A stretch of 64,000 nt of DNA. Source: Kriegella sp963975415. Lineage in GTDB: Bacteria; Bacteroidota; Bacteroidia; Flavobacteriales; Flavobacteriaceae. The stretch lies in assembly GCF_963975415.1 (NCBI RefSeq), contig NZ_CAXBGN010000002.1, forward strand, positions 558,001 through 622,000, written 5' to 3'. The position numbers and the translations under genes are program-made. Of this stretch, positions 7,451 through 15,737 are shown piece after piece; the stretch's first letter is position 1, and every line of letters begins with the position of its first letter. The notes below the pieces were generated by a model that had not been told where the DNA came from, did no database searches, and saw only the letters and a list, made by a program, of their open reading frames with translations.

Positions 7451-9058
7451 TTAGGTTTTATCAGGCTTAGGAAATTTTCGCATCGGGGAATATCTTTTAT
7501 AGCTATCGAATACTTCGCGGTCAGGCCCAACAATGCGCGGGTCATTAGTTTTTTTTAGTTCTTCCAACAATTCCTTTTTTAATTCCATTTCAATAGTCTT
7601 GAAAGCCGACTGCCCGGATAGGTTCTTTAAACAGGCAGGATCTTCAATCACATTAAAAAGTTCATATTCGGACCGTTTGGCCACCGCTAGTTCAAAAAAG
7701 GGCCCGATTTCATCTTCTTCATGGTTTTCTATAAGATAGGTCTTAGTAGGGCAATCATCGATATCGGTATAGGCCCCGTCAGGTATATAGGTATTATGTT
7801 CATTCAATCCATGCATGGAGAGCAGCTTCAGGGAATCGTTCTTATCAAATTTTTGGGGAGCACCAGCTGGCCAACGATCAGGTTTCATATTCCAAACCAA
7901 AAGATGGTCTCCCTTTCGTATAGCTCTTTGTGGATATCCCCAGTTTAAATAGCGCGAAGAAGAATGGCGTTCCCTACCCGAAAAGACAGGACGGTCTTGT
8001 TTTGAAACCAAGCCATTTTGCTTAGCTTTTAGAAGATTCACTATGCTTTTTCCGCTAATCGGAAGCATTCCTTCAGAGGAAGTATTGGTCATTTCAAGTA
8101 TCGTCGGCGCAAGATCAACAAAACCGACTGCGTCTTTGATAATTCTATTGGATGGAAACGCTTTCGGGTATCGAATCGCCAACGGCACGTGTACACCATA
8201 TTCATAACTATTTGCTTTGGCACGAGGAAAAGGCATGCCGTTATCGGCAGTTACGATTACAATGGTATTTTCCAATTCCCCGATTTCCTCAAGATAATCG
8301 AGCATTCTTTGCAAGTGAAGGTCAAACCATTCTATTTCCACGGCATAATCCAATAAATCGCCCCGAATTTCATCATTATCCGGAAGAAATTCGGGCACCT
8401 CAACATCCTCTAGTTTTTTAGACCTGTTTTTCCATGACCCCTTTTCATAACGGCGATGGGGCTCTCGACCACCGTACCAGAAAAAAAACGGTGCACCATC
8501 GTCATTGTTTTCCAAGAAATATTTGAAATTTTCGAAATAATTGGTTGTACTGATTCCTTTCGCAAACCGCTCATCTTCTTGCCCATCGTAGCTTATATCG
8601 CTATGGGCGATTCCCGCAGCATCAGTCTTTCGCCAGAGCGAATCATTCTCCGTTCGGGCATATTGAAAAGGTCCTACACCTTTCCCCGTTCTCCCCACGG
8701 AATAGCCATTTTTTCCGACCAAATCAACGAACGGAACATATTTGTTCAACCATGCGGAGGCATGCTGACCTGCCTGTTCATTTTGCCAATGGTGCCTTCC
8801 CGTAATAAGTGCGCTTCTCGAAGGGGCACAGCCCGGGGATCCGGCATAGCAATTCTCAAAATACACGCCTTCACGGGCAACCCTATCAAAGGCAGGCGTT
8901 TTTATAAAGCCCGAGCCTTCGTAGCTTGTATGCAGGAACGATTGATCATCGCTGATCACAAAAAGAATGTTCGGTCGATCTTGACCATAAAAACTGTACT
9001 GAGATCCAAGTAGAGTCAGTACTATTATAATAAGGGAAGATGCTTTAGGTAATTTCAT
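7451..9058 (-). CDS. Secreted S1-family sulfatase (heparan N-sulfatase-like)
   Basis: Formylglycine-dependent sulfatase. I start it at the ATG at 9058 (535 residues), which begins a normal signal peptide (MKLPKASSLIIIVLTLLGSQ). An ATG 36 bp upstream would put a polar stretch before it. The N-terminal metal site RPNILFVISDDQ and the sulfatase signature CAPSRSALITGR are present, with cysteine 77 (new numbering) as the residue oxidised to formylglycine. VTADNGMPF supplies the second metal/active-site segment. ADNGMPFPRAK and the overall spacing resemble SGSH-type (S1_8) sulfatases. It probably desulfates a marine glycan in the periplasm. No PUL genes adjoin it. Confidence 0.92.
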   Translation of the reverse strand: MKLPKASSLIIIVLTLLGSQYSFYGQDRPNILFVISDDQSFLHTSYEGSGFIKTPAFDRVAREGVYFENCYAGSPGCAPSRSALITGRHHWQNEQAGQHASAWLNKYVPFVDLVGKNGYSVGRTGKGVGPFQYARTENDSLWRKTDAAGIAHSDISYDGQEDERFAKGISTTNYFENFKYFLENNDDGAPFFFWYGGREPHRRYEKGSWKNRSKKLEDVEVPEFLPDNDEIRGDLLDYAVEIEWFDLHLQRMLDYLEEIGELENTIVIVTADNGMPFPRAKANSYEYGVHVPLAIRYPKAFPSNRIIKDAVGFVDLAPTILEMTNTSSEGMLPISGKSIVNLLKAKQNGLVSKQDRPVFSGRERHSSSRYLNWGYPQRAIRKGDHLLVWNMKPDRWPAGAPQKFDKNDSLKLLSMHGLNEHNTYIPDGAYTDIDDCPTKTYLIENHEEDEIGPFFELAVAKRSEYELFNVIEDPACLKNLSGQSAFKTIEMELKKELLEELKKTNDPRIVGPDREVFDSYKRYSPMRKFPKPDKT

Positions 9059-9203
9059 AGTTACAGTTGTGAGTAGCATTGTATCAAACTGCACTAATGT
9101 ACCATTTTTCAGGAAATGACGAAATGATAACTTAAAGAAAGCGGGTGTACAACTGCGGTGCCGATATGCCTAAGTATGGCCCCAGTACCTGGCAATGCAC
9201 ATG

Positions 9204-9617
9204 TCAATGGGGCAAATGGTCTTTTAGCGCCCCGTATACGTACGTTCCTAGCAAGGCGGCCAAAACAACGACTAAAATAGGCACATAACCCGCCCCCACC
9301 AAAGTAAACATGGGGCCGGGACAAGCCCCCGACAATGCCCACCCTAAACCAAAAAAGATACCGCCAAAGAGATAACGACGAATTCCTTTGTCTTTCGGGA
9401 AAAACACGATTTCTTCCCCGTAAAACGACCTGATATGAAACCGTTTGATCCATTGCACCATAACAATACCTATGACTAGGGCAGATCCCATAATACCATA
9501 CATGTGAAATGATTCGAATTTGAACATTTCATAGATTCGAAACCATGAGGCGGCCTCCGATTTGAACATTACAATACCGAAAAATATACCAATAAAAAGA
9601 TATGAGAGTGTGCGCAT
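9204..9617 (-). CDS. YeeE/YedE-family membrane protein (half transporter, C-terminal type)
   Basis: A 137-residue membrane protein with about four hydrophobic segments and the conserved SGACPGPMF loop near residues 96-104, in which the cysteine lines the pathway in YeeE/TsuA-type thiosulfate or sulfur transporters. The full-length transporter is split here. This gene supplies one half and the gene ending 3 bp upstream supplies the other, so a heterodimer is likely. It is the second gene of the pair, downstream of a GTA-N8-TAC site. The association with a persulfide dioxygenase nearby supports a role in moving sulfur species across the inner membrane. A frame at 9109-9453 over the same DNA is a shadow. 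Confidence 0.85.
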   Translation of the reverse strand: MRTLSYLFIGIFFGIVMFKSEAASWFRIYEMFKFESFHMYGIMGSALVIGIVMVQWIKRFHIRSFYGEEIVFFPKDKGIRRYLFGGIFFGLGWALSGACPGPMFTLVGAGYVPILVVVLAALLGTYVYGALKDHLPH

Positions 9618-9620
9618 GAA

Positions 9621-10178
9621 TTAGAATAATAAAGGGAAAATTAAATGTATCATTACCAAACCTCCGATGAAGAAACCGATTACCGCTATTAACGATGGGA
9701 GTTCTAGACTACTTAGACCTGATATAGCATGGCCTGATGTGCATCCGCCAGCATAGCGCGCGCCAAAACCGACGAGTAATCCACCAACTGATAACAAAAG
9801 CAAACTTTTTAAATCGGTCAAGGCTACCGTATCAAACAATTCGGTAGGTAAATAGGCCTTTCCAGCACTCTGAAAACCCAATCTATTCAAATCACTGACC
9901 GTTTCAGGACTTATGGCTACCGCTACATCAGTCGAAAGCCAATGAGAACCGATAAAGCCTCCGATTATAGCTCCTAAGACCACGACCAAATTCCAGCGCT
10001 GCGCCTTCCAATCAAATTTAAAAAATTCAGTGGTTTTGTCGGCTCCGCAAATAGTACATAGCGTGCGTAGGTTTGATGACATACCGAACTTCTTTCCGAC
10101 CATCAGCAATAAAAACATTACCAAAGCAATCAGTGGGCCCGAAACATACCAAGGCCAAGGTTCATATATTGAATCCAT
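9621..10178 (-). CDS. YeeE/YedE-family membrane protein (half transporter, N-terminal type)
   Basis: A 185-residue protein with roughly five membrane segments and the signature YAGGCTSGHAISGLSSL near 141-157, the cysteine motif shared by YeeE/YedE sulfur transporters. It is co-transcribed with the other half gene (3-bp gap). A CxxC near residues 36-39 (LCTICGADKT) in a soluble loop is unusual and may be redox active. The promoter region contains a perfect 14-bp palindrome at 10228-10241. Substrate inference: thiosulfate, persulfide or a related sulfur species, from family knowledge and context. Confidence 0.85.
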   Translation of the reverse strand: MDSIYEPWPWYVSGPLIALVMFLLLMVGKKFGMSSNLRTLCTICGADKTTEFFKFDWKAQRWNLVVVLGAIIGGFIGSHWLSTDVAVAISPETVSDLNRLGFQSAGKAYLPTELFDTVALTDLKSLLLLSVGGLLVGFGARYAGGCTSGHAISGLSSLELPSLIAVIGFFIGGLVMIHLIFPLLF

Positions 10179-10227
10179 ACAATTTCATTATTAAAAGCAA
10201 AGAAAGGAATTATCTTTCGGGTGGTCA

Positions 10228-10241
10228 GTAACAATTGTTAC
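10228..10241. promoter_or_regulatory. Crp/Fnr-type operator upstream of the YeeE pair
   Basis: GTAACAATTGTTAC is a perfect 14-bp palindrome centred 56 bp upstream of the YeeE start and followed by AA. It has the GTA-N8-TAC layout known for several Crp/Fnr-family regulators such as NtcA. Related sites lie before cydA and the persulfide dioxygenase gene. Confidence 0.65.
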
Positions 10242-10284
10242 AAAGAAATGGAAGCAGGAGAAATCTTCCCTAAAACATTAATTT

Positions 10285-11361
10285 TCAATGGTCTCCGTAG
10301 CCCACATCTTCCATTTTGCCTTTAAAGACACGATATTGTATCACAAAATAAATAATCACCAGAATCAAGGCGATGATAAACCAGTTCAATCCGACGGTAA
10401 GTCCGTAAGAATCGGCCGCTACATTGTAGATCGTCAAAGACGGATTTACATCATTTGTTGAGGGCAACACATTGGGGAAAATAGATGCCACCGTCGTGGC
10501 AAAACCTCCCAACAAAAAAAGCGTAGAGCACAAAAAACCTTGACCGTCCTTTTTGAATCCCCTTACATTGAACAAACCGAAAAGACCTGTAAATGTAATA
10601 ACGGGAAAAACCCATAACCACGGAGCCTCGATAAAATTATGGAAAGGTTTCGGTTCTATTATATGCCATACCAATAAGGAAACCACGATCAAGGCCAATA
10701 GCACAAAATTCAATCGAAAAACCACTTTTTTAAGTTTGTCATTTAAAACCGCATTTGTCTTAAAAATAATCCAATTTGCCCCGTGAATGGTCAATGCCAC
10801 TACACCGATAACACCCAATAGCAAGGTGAACCAATCTATAATGCCGAGATGTTCGGCTGTCGGGCTGAAAGTAGGGTTCCACAAGGGTAGAAAGAAATAA
10901 TGGGCTTCATGGGCGGAGACCCCATTTTCAACAATGCCCAAATTCACCCCCCGAACCACATTGCCTAGGGCGACCCCGAAAAACAATGCCAACAGCAAGC
11001 TCGAAATTCCGAAGGCCTTATCCCAGACACTTTCCCATAGGCGATTATGCACCTGCCCCCGCAGTTCCAACCCTATAGCCCTAAAAATCAACAACCACAG
11101 AATCATCATCAAAGGCAGGTAAAACCCACTAAAGGAAGACGCATACAACGTAGGAAAAGCGAAAAAAAGCACACCCCCAGAAGCAATCAACCATACCTCA
11201 TTGGCATCCCAAAAAGGACCTATGGCACTGGTTATTGCCTTTTTATCTTTTTCGGTCTTTGCAAAGAATAAGTGCACAATGCCCGCACCAAAATCATAAC
11301 CATCGAGTACAACGTATATGGCCAGCATCCCCATTAAAACAACATACCAAAATAACTCCAT
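10285..11361 (-). CDS. cydB: Cytochrome bd ubiquinol oxidase subunit II
   Basis: A 358-residue integral membrane protein with the CydB pattern: YVVLDGYDFGAGIVHLF at 16-32, DANEVWLIASGGVLFFAFP at 52-70, and GLTVGLNWFIIALILVIIYF near the end. CydB is the structural partner of CydA in the quinol oxidase that reduces O2 with high affinity without pumping protons. It begins 2 bp after cydA, so both are made from one transcript. No CydX-like small subunit is visible after it. Cytochrome bd is known to tolerate sulfide that poisons haem-copper oxidases, which fits the sulfur genes on both sides. Confidence 0.95.
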   Translation of the reverse strand: MELFWYVVLMGMLAIYVVLDGYDFGAGIVHLFFAKTEKDKKAITSAIGPFWDANEVWLIASGGVLFFAFPTLYASSFSGFYLPLMMILWLLIFRAIGLELRGQVHNRLWESVWDKAFGISSLLLALFFGVALGNVVRGVNLGIVENGVSAHEAHYFFLPLWNPTFSPTAEHLGIIDWFTLLLGVIGVVALTIHGANWIIFKTNAVLNDKLKKVVFRLNFVLLALIVVSLLVWHIIEPKPFHNFIEAPWLWVFPVITFTGLFGLFNVRGFKKDGQGFLCSTLFLLGGFATTVASIFPNVLPSTNDVNPSLTIYNVAADSYGLTVGLNWFIIALILVIIYFVIQYRVFKGKMEDVGYGDH

Positions 11362-11363
11362 AA

Positions 11364-12695
11364 CTACACTTTTGAGGTTTCAGGTCCTTTGTTTATCATT
11401 TTTCCCACTAAAATTAGAAACAACATACCCAATAGCAAATAGAGCCCAATAAAGCCCAAGAGGGTAAATAGTGTGTTTCCTGCAGATACCGTTGGCGACG
11501 CCCCATCAGCAGTGCGTAATAGATCATAAACCAACCATGGTTGTCTACCCAATTCAGCAGTGTACCATCCCGTAGTGTTGGCGATATAAGGAAAGGGCAA
11601 TGCAAAAACAAGCGCCCATAAAATCCATTTGCTTTCAAATAACCTTTTACGCCACAGCTGTACAGTAGCTACGAGCATCAATGCAATAAAAATCGTGCCC
11701 AAACCCACCATAATATGGTAGGCATAATACAGTCCTGGAATATTGGTGGGATAGTCTTTTTCATCGAATTCGTTCAGCCCTTTTATTTGGGCGTCCCATC
11801 TTTGATAGGTCAAGAAGCTCAGCACATTTGGAACTGCAATCTTATTATCCAGTTTTTTATTTTCGGTATCGGGTTGACCAATCAATACGATTTCAGAACC
11901 TCCGTCTTCCGTCTCGAAAATACCTTCCATCGCTGCAAAAGTGACGGGTTGGTACTCAACTACGTTCTTAGCCGCCCAATCTCCCGTTGGGAAAGCGACA
12001 AGCACCGAAGCTATCAAACCGAACAGTACCCCCGTTTTTACAAACAACTTTCCGAATTCGCTATGCTTGTTGTTCAAGATATAAAATGCTCCGATAGCAG
12101 CTACTACAAAAGATGCAGTTATCAATGAAGCCAGTTGATTATGAATATAGGCTGGCCATAACCACGGGTTTGAGAAGAGGGCGGAAAAATTGTTAAGTAC
12201 GAATTTCCCATTTTCAACGATTTCAAAACCTACGGGGTGTTGCATCCACGAATGTGTAGCTATAATCAAAAACCCACTGGCCCATGATCCTAAAAAGACC
12301 AAGAATCCCGTTAGAAAATGAAGTTTTTGGCCCAGAAGCTTTTCGCCGAAAAGGAACATCCCCAAAAATGAGGACTCTAAAAAGAAAGAAAACATACCTT
12401 CCATCGCCAAGGTCTGCCCAATAATCCCTCCTGTTAGTTCCGAAAATTTCGCCCAATTTGTTCCGAATTGAAATTCCATGGGTATGCCGGTTACCACCCC
12501 CATGGCAAAATTCAAGGCAAAAATTTTCATCCAGAACCTGGCCGCATCGTTGTATTTGACCTGTAGTGTTCTTAAGAACTTCCATTTGAAATAGACGATC
12601 ATTAAAGAAAGTCCCATGGTCAATTGCGGAAACAAATAGTGAAAGGTTATCGTGAAGGCGAACTGCATCCGATCGTAAAAAAGCATGTCTTCCAT
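11364..12695 (-). CDS. cydA: Cytochrome bd ubiquinol oxidase subunit I
   Basis: The 443-residue haem-bearing subunit. The axial ligands known from E. coli are identifiable: H19 in TFHYLFPQLTMG, H185 in AYIHNQLAS and M329 in HIMVGLG, together with the GWYTAELGRQPW signature at 376-387. The Q-loop between about 240 and 320 is short, as in the CioA-like/short-Q-loop class. It oxidises quinol and reduces oxygen at the inner membrane. A -7 element TATTTTTG (minus strand, 12732-12725) and a GTA-N8-TAC palindrome lie upstream. The palindrome sits where the -33 element would be, so regulation there is likely. Confidence 0.96.
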   Translation of the reverse strand: MEDMLFYDRMQFAFTITFHYLFPQLTMGLSLMIVYFKWKFLRTLQVKYNDAARFWMKIFALNFAMGVVTGIPMEFQFGTNWAKFSELTGGIIGQTLAMEGMFSFFLESSFLGMFLFGEKLLGQKLHFLTGFLVFLGSWASGFLIIATHSWMQHPVGFEIVENGKFVLNNFSALFSNPWLWPAYIHNQLASLITASFVVAAIGAFYILNNKHSEFGKLFVKTGVLFGLIASVLVAFPTGDWAAKNVVEYQPVTFAAMEGIFETEDGGSEIVLIGQPDTENKKLDNKIAVPNVLSFLTYQRWDAQIKGLNEFDEKDYPTNIPGLYYAYHIMVGLGTIFIALMLVATVQLWRKRLFESKWILWALVFALPFPYIANTTGWYTAELGRQPWLVYDLLRTADGASPTVSAGNTLFTLLGFIGLYLLLGMLFLILVGKMINKGPETSKV

Positions 12696-12746
12696 AAAGG
12701 GATGGTTTTTCGGAATAGGTAGTGCAAAAATAGGGATAAGATTAAC

Positions 12747-12760
12747 GTAATTTCCGTTAC
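12747..12760. promoter_or_regulatory. Crp/Fnr-type operator upstream of cydAB
   Basis: GTAATTTCCGTTAC, followed by AA, is centred 58 bp upstream of cydA. It keeps the GTA-N8-TAC spacing seen at 10228 and 14345. It lies about 15 bp from the -7 box, overlapping the expected -33 position. Confidence 0.55.
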
Positions 12761-12774
12761 AACCGTAAAAAGAA

Positions 12775-12807
12775 AAAGGAATTTCCGTAAATGGAAATTC
12801 CTTTTTT
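12775..12807 (-). terminator. Rho-independent terminator after the persulfide dioxygenase gene
   Basis: AAAGGAATTTCC at 12775-12786 pairs with GGAAATTCCTTT at 12793-12804 around a 6-nt loop. Runs of A and T flank both sides, so it could work in both directions. It separates the MBL-rhodanese gene from cydA. Confidence 0.8.
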
Positions 12808-12861
12808 AGCTTTTAAAAACACGATGCAAGCCTCCCCACGTATTTCGATTATTATTTTTTA

Positions 12862-14271
12862 TTAGAGTGTCGACGGACAGACATAATCAGACACCGGAAC
12901 GCCTGCTTCTTTAATAGCCCCAAAACCTCCAGCTACGTCAATAAGGTTGTGAATTCCTCGACTTTTAAGAATCGATGCCGTTATCATACTTCGATAACCG
13001 CCTGCGCAATGTAGGTAAAAGGTTCCTTCGGACGGAAATTGCGAAATGTGATCGTTTATAAAATCCAAGGGCGTATTTTCCGCATTTTCAACATGTTCAG
13101 AAAGAAACTCACTTTCTTTACGAACATCAAAAACCGGCGTGTCTTTTTCTGTGAGTATTTGCTTTATTTCTGCCGCCGGAAAAGACGCTACGGTATCATA
13201 CTCCATAGCCGATTTTTTCCAAGCTTCGAAACCTCCCTCAAGAAACCCTAAGGTATTATCAAAACCGACCCTAGACAGACGGGTTACCACTTCTTCTTCA
13301 CGACCCTTGGGTGCTACCAATAGAATGGGCTGCTCTACATCGGCAATCAAAGCACCGACCCACGGGGCGAAACTTCCATCCAGGCCGATAAATATCGACC
13401 GTGGAATATGTCCTTTGGCAAAATCATTTTCATTTCTGACATCCAAAACAACCGCGCCGGTTTCATTTGCCGCTGCTTCAAAAGCTTCGGGAGAAAGAGG
13501 ACGCGTTCCCCTTTTCAGCACATCTTTGATATCGTCATAGCCTTCTTTGTTCATTTTGACGTTTAAAGGAAAATATTCTGGGGGAGGCAAGAGCCCTTCC
13601 GTAACCTCTTTAACAAACTCCTCTTTGGTCATATCGGCACGAAGGGCGTAATTTACCTTCTTCTGATTACCAAGGGTATCAACGGTTTCCTTCATCATAT
13701 TTTTTCCACAGGCCGAACCGGCTCCATGTGCGGGATATACAATAACATCGTCGGCCAACGTCATTATCTTCGTTCGCAGACTATCAAAAAGCGTTTCAGC
13801 CAATTGTTCTTGGGTCATATGGGCTGCTTTCTGAGCCAAGTCGGGCCGACCGACATCTCCTAAAAACAAGGTGTCACCACTAAAGATAGCATGGTCTCTC
13901 CCATTTTTATCACGAAGTAGATAGGTGGTACTTTCCATGGTATGCCCGGGTGTGTGCAAGGCGACAATCGTAATTTTACCTAATTTAAATTCTTGGCCAT
14001 CTTCTGCGATAATTGCATCAAATGATGGGTTTGCATTTGGCCCATAAACAATTGAAGCACCCGTCTCCTTGGCCAAAGTCACATGGCCGCTTACAAAATC
14101 TGCGTGAAAATGGGTTTCAAAGATATACTTGATTTTGGCATTGTCGGCATTAGACCGATTTAGGTACGGCTTTACTTCACGTAAGGGGTCGATAATTGCC
14201 ACCTCACCTTCACTTTCAATATAATAGGCCCCTTGGGCCAAACAACCGGTATAAATTTGTTCGATTTTCAT
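12862..14271 (-). CDS. Persulfide dioxygenase-like metallo-beta-lactamase fused to two rhodanese domains
   Basis: This 469-residue fusion resembles CstB and related sulfane-sulfur enzymes. Residues 1-240 are an MBL domain of the ETHE1 type with metal ligands H54, H56 and D58, a second histidine at 63, HTPGH at 106-110 and GDTLFLGDVGRPDL at 132-145. Residues 255-352 form a rhodanese domain that has lost the catalytic cysteine (A320 in LLVAPKGREEE). Residues 365-465 form a second rhodanese with an intact loop HCAGGYRS, C422. The enzyme should oxidise glutathione or other low-molecular-weight persulfide to sulfite, with the active rhodanese transferring sulfur. It sits in a sulfide-handling island and has a Crp/Fnr-type site upstream. 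Confidence 0.92.
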   Translation of the reverse strand: MKIEQIYTGCLAQGAYYIESEGEVAIIDPLREVKPYLNRSNADNAKIKYIFETHFHADFVSGHVTLAKETGASIVYGPNANPSFDAIIAEDGQEFKLGKITIVALHTPGHTMESTTYLLRDKNGRDHAIFSGDTLFLGDVGRPDLAQKAAHMTQEQLAETLFDSLRTKIMTLADDVIVYPAHGAGSACGKNMMKETVDTLGNQKKVNYALRADMTKEEFVKEVTEGLLPPPEYFPLNVKMNKEGYDDIKDVLKRGTRPLSPEAFEAAANETGAVVLDVRNENDFAKGHIPRSIFIGLDGSFAPWVGALIADVEQPILLVAPKGREEEVVTRLSRVGFDNTLGFLEGGFEAWKKSAMEYDTVASFPAAEIKQILTEKDTPVFDVRKESEFLSEHVENAENTPLDFINDHISQFPSEGTFYLHCAGGYRSMITASILKSRGIHNLIDVAGGFGAIKEAGVPVSDYVCPSTL

Positions 14272-14314
14272 CTGTTTGTTTTTTATAATCGCACTATCTG
14301 TTACATTTCCTTTG

Positions 14315-14358
14315 CAAACATAGACAGCTTAAGCCCATTCTACAGTGACTTAGGTTAC
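14315..14358 (-). promoter_or_regulatory. Promoter and Crp/Fnr-type operator of the persulfide dioxygenase gene
   Basis: A -7 element TATGTTTG reads leftwards from 14322 to 14315. The palindrome GTGACTTAGGTTAC, followed by AA, lies at 14345-14358. No TTTG is found at the -33 position. The operator centre is about 42 bp before the expected start site, a classical position for activation by a Crp/Fnr protein. Confidence 0.55.
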
Positions 14359-14496
14359 AAAGCCCGTATTTTTGTTTGTTGTAAGGCTATTTTTTTTCAT
14401 TTGAATGTTGGGAACACCTTGATTTCATGACCAAGTCTTGACTCCGAGTAATGCGTTTATCTACACGCTCACACCAACTCCTTTGTACCTACCCCT

Positions 14497-15129
14497 TTAC
14501 AATGCCAGGATTTTTAAATAATTTCTGTGCAGTTCTATCTTGCCCATCCGCTCTAATTTCTTTAGAAGTCTTGAAATAACGACCCTTGAACTATGTAGTT
14601 CATAGGCAATTTCTTGATGTGTATTGTGAATACTGTTACTTTTATTGACCCTTGCTTTTTCTTTCAAATAAGCGATAAGACGTTCGTCCATTTTACTAAA
14701 AGCTATGGTATCCAGTGTATTTAAAAGCTCATTCAATCGCGTGTGATAACTATCGAACACAAAATTGCGCCATGATTTATATTTTGCCGTCCACTCTTCC
14801 ATCTTCGCTACGGGTATCATAATAAGTTTGGTATCTGTTTCGGCAATGGCCCTAATCTCACTTTTTGAATCTCCCATACAACATGTCATCGTCATCGAAC
14901 AAGTCTCACCCCTTTCTAAATAATACAGCAGCAGTTCATCACCATCACCATCTTCCCTTAGAATTTTAATTGCCCCTGAAATCAAAAGAGGCATACTTTT
15001 TATATAGTCACCAATTTCCATCAACTTAAATCCTTCGGGCACTTCTTTAAGTGTGCCTACCTGATTTATTTCGTTCATCAGGCCTTCTTCAAATATCTTT
15101 CCATAACTTTCTTGTAGCTCCTTTAACAT
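14497..15129 (-). CDS. Crp/Fnr-family regulator with clustered cysteines
   Basis: A 210-residue regulator with an N-terminal cyclic-nucleotide-type sensor barrel (about 15-120), a dimer helix (115-150) and a C-terminal winged HTH (169-199: HQEIAYELHSSRVVISRLLK). Three cysteines, C77, C83 and C84, cluster in the segment ETCSMTMTCCMGD, the position that normally contacts the nucleotide phosphate. There is no N-terminal Fe-S cluster motif like that of FNR. The cysteines suggest a thiol- or persulfide-based sensor, an inference from context: genes on the same strand include a persulfide dioxygenase and sulfur transporters. It is the best candidate to bind the GTA-N8-TAC sites. It is a single gene with terminators around it. 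Confidence 0.88.
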   Translation of the reverse strand: MLKELQESYGKIFEEGLMNEINQVGTLKEVPEGFKLMEIGDYIKSMPLLISGAIKILREDGDGDELLLYYLERGETCSMTMTCCMGDSKSEIRAIAETDTKLIMIPVAKMEEWTAKYKSWRNFVFDSYHTRLNELLNTLDTIAFSKMDERLIAYLKEKARVNKSNSIHNTHQEIAYELHSSRVVISRLLKKLERMGKIELHRNYLKILAL

Positions 15130-15220
15130 AGGTATATCTTATAATGTACTTATCTTGAGTTCGTACTCGACCCCATTTTCACCTCGTTAAATTACTAACT
15201 AATCGGCACTAATTCCAAAA

Positions 15221-15256
15221 AAAAGCCTTAAAGGTCAATAGACCTTTAAGGCTTTT
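15221..15256. terminator. Strong bidirectional terminator
   Basis: A perfect 16-bp stem (AAAAGCCTTAAAGGTC, 15221-15236, with 15241-15256) encloses a 4-nt AATA loop, with T runs on either strand. It follows the cupredoxin-like gene and precedes the Crp/Fnr gene. Confidence 0.9.
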
Positions 15257-15276
15257 AAACACTAAATATAACGTGC

Positions 15277-15657
15277 TTATTTCACAACCAATTCATTATC
15301 TATAGCGGTCGGGTTTAGTGGACAGAAGTATAAATATGTTCCTGTCTTCAGAACCGTGGGTTTTGAACGTTGGGTTTTTCCATTGGCAACAGCTTTTGTT
15401 ACATAGGCTGTTTGAATATGATTTTCAGGTTTACTGACATCCTTTCCTTTTTCTACCAATACAAAACCGACATCGTGCCCGACTTCGTTATTGTGAATTG
15501 CGAAAACATAGGTTCCGGGGGAAACCGTAATTTCTTTTTGGGTAAACTCACCCGGGGTTTGCTCCAAAGAAATAATCTCGGAAGTTTGTTTATCTTGAGC
15601 GTTTATTGAAAATACCGCCCCAAATATTAGTGTTGCTACTACGATTACTTTTTTCAT
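15277..15657 (-). CDS. Periplasmic azurin/plastocyanin-like cupredoxin-fold protein
   Basis: I start this at the ATG at 15657, giving 126 residues with a standard signal peptide (MKKVIVVATLIFGAVFSINAQ). The longer frame adds a lysine-rich stretch ahead of it. The mature part looks like a cupredoxin: VSPGTYVFAIHNNEVGHDVGFVLVE at 46-69 gives histidines 55 and 61, and TGTYLYFCPLNPT at 105-117 gives a cysteine at 112. The usual second histidine and methionine after the cysteine (CPxHxxxM) are replaced by PLNPTAIDN, so a normal type-1 copper site is doubtful. It lies just downstream of the AhpD-like gene on the same strand. Role unknown, possibly electron transfer or metal binding in the envelope. 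Confidence 0.75.
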   Translation of the reverse strand: MKKVIVVATLIFGAVFSINAQDKQTSEIISLEQTPGEFTQKEITVSPGTYVFAIHNNEVGHDVGFVLVEKGKDVSKPENHIQTAYVTKAVANGKTQRSKPTVLKTGTYLYFCPLNPTAIDNELVVK

Positions 15658-15737
15658 GATTTGCTTTTTATTTTTTTGAATTATGGATTTTTTACTGAAT
15701 GTCAAGTCAATACTAATGATCGAACTGCCATTTACAG

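Noticed and set aside
9109..9453. 114-residue leftward frame
   Set aside because: It overlaps the YeeE gene in another frame, has no family resemblance and is arginine-rich as expected of a shadow.
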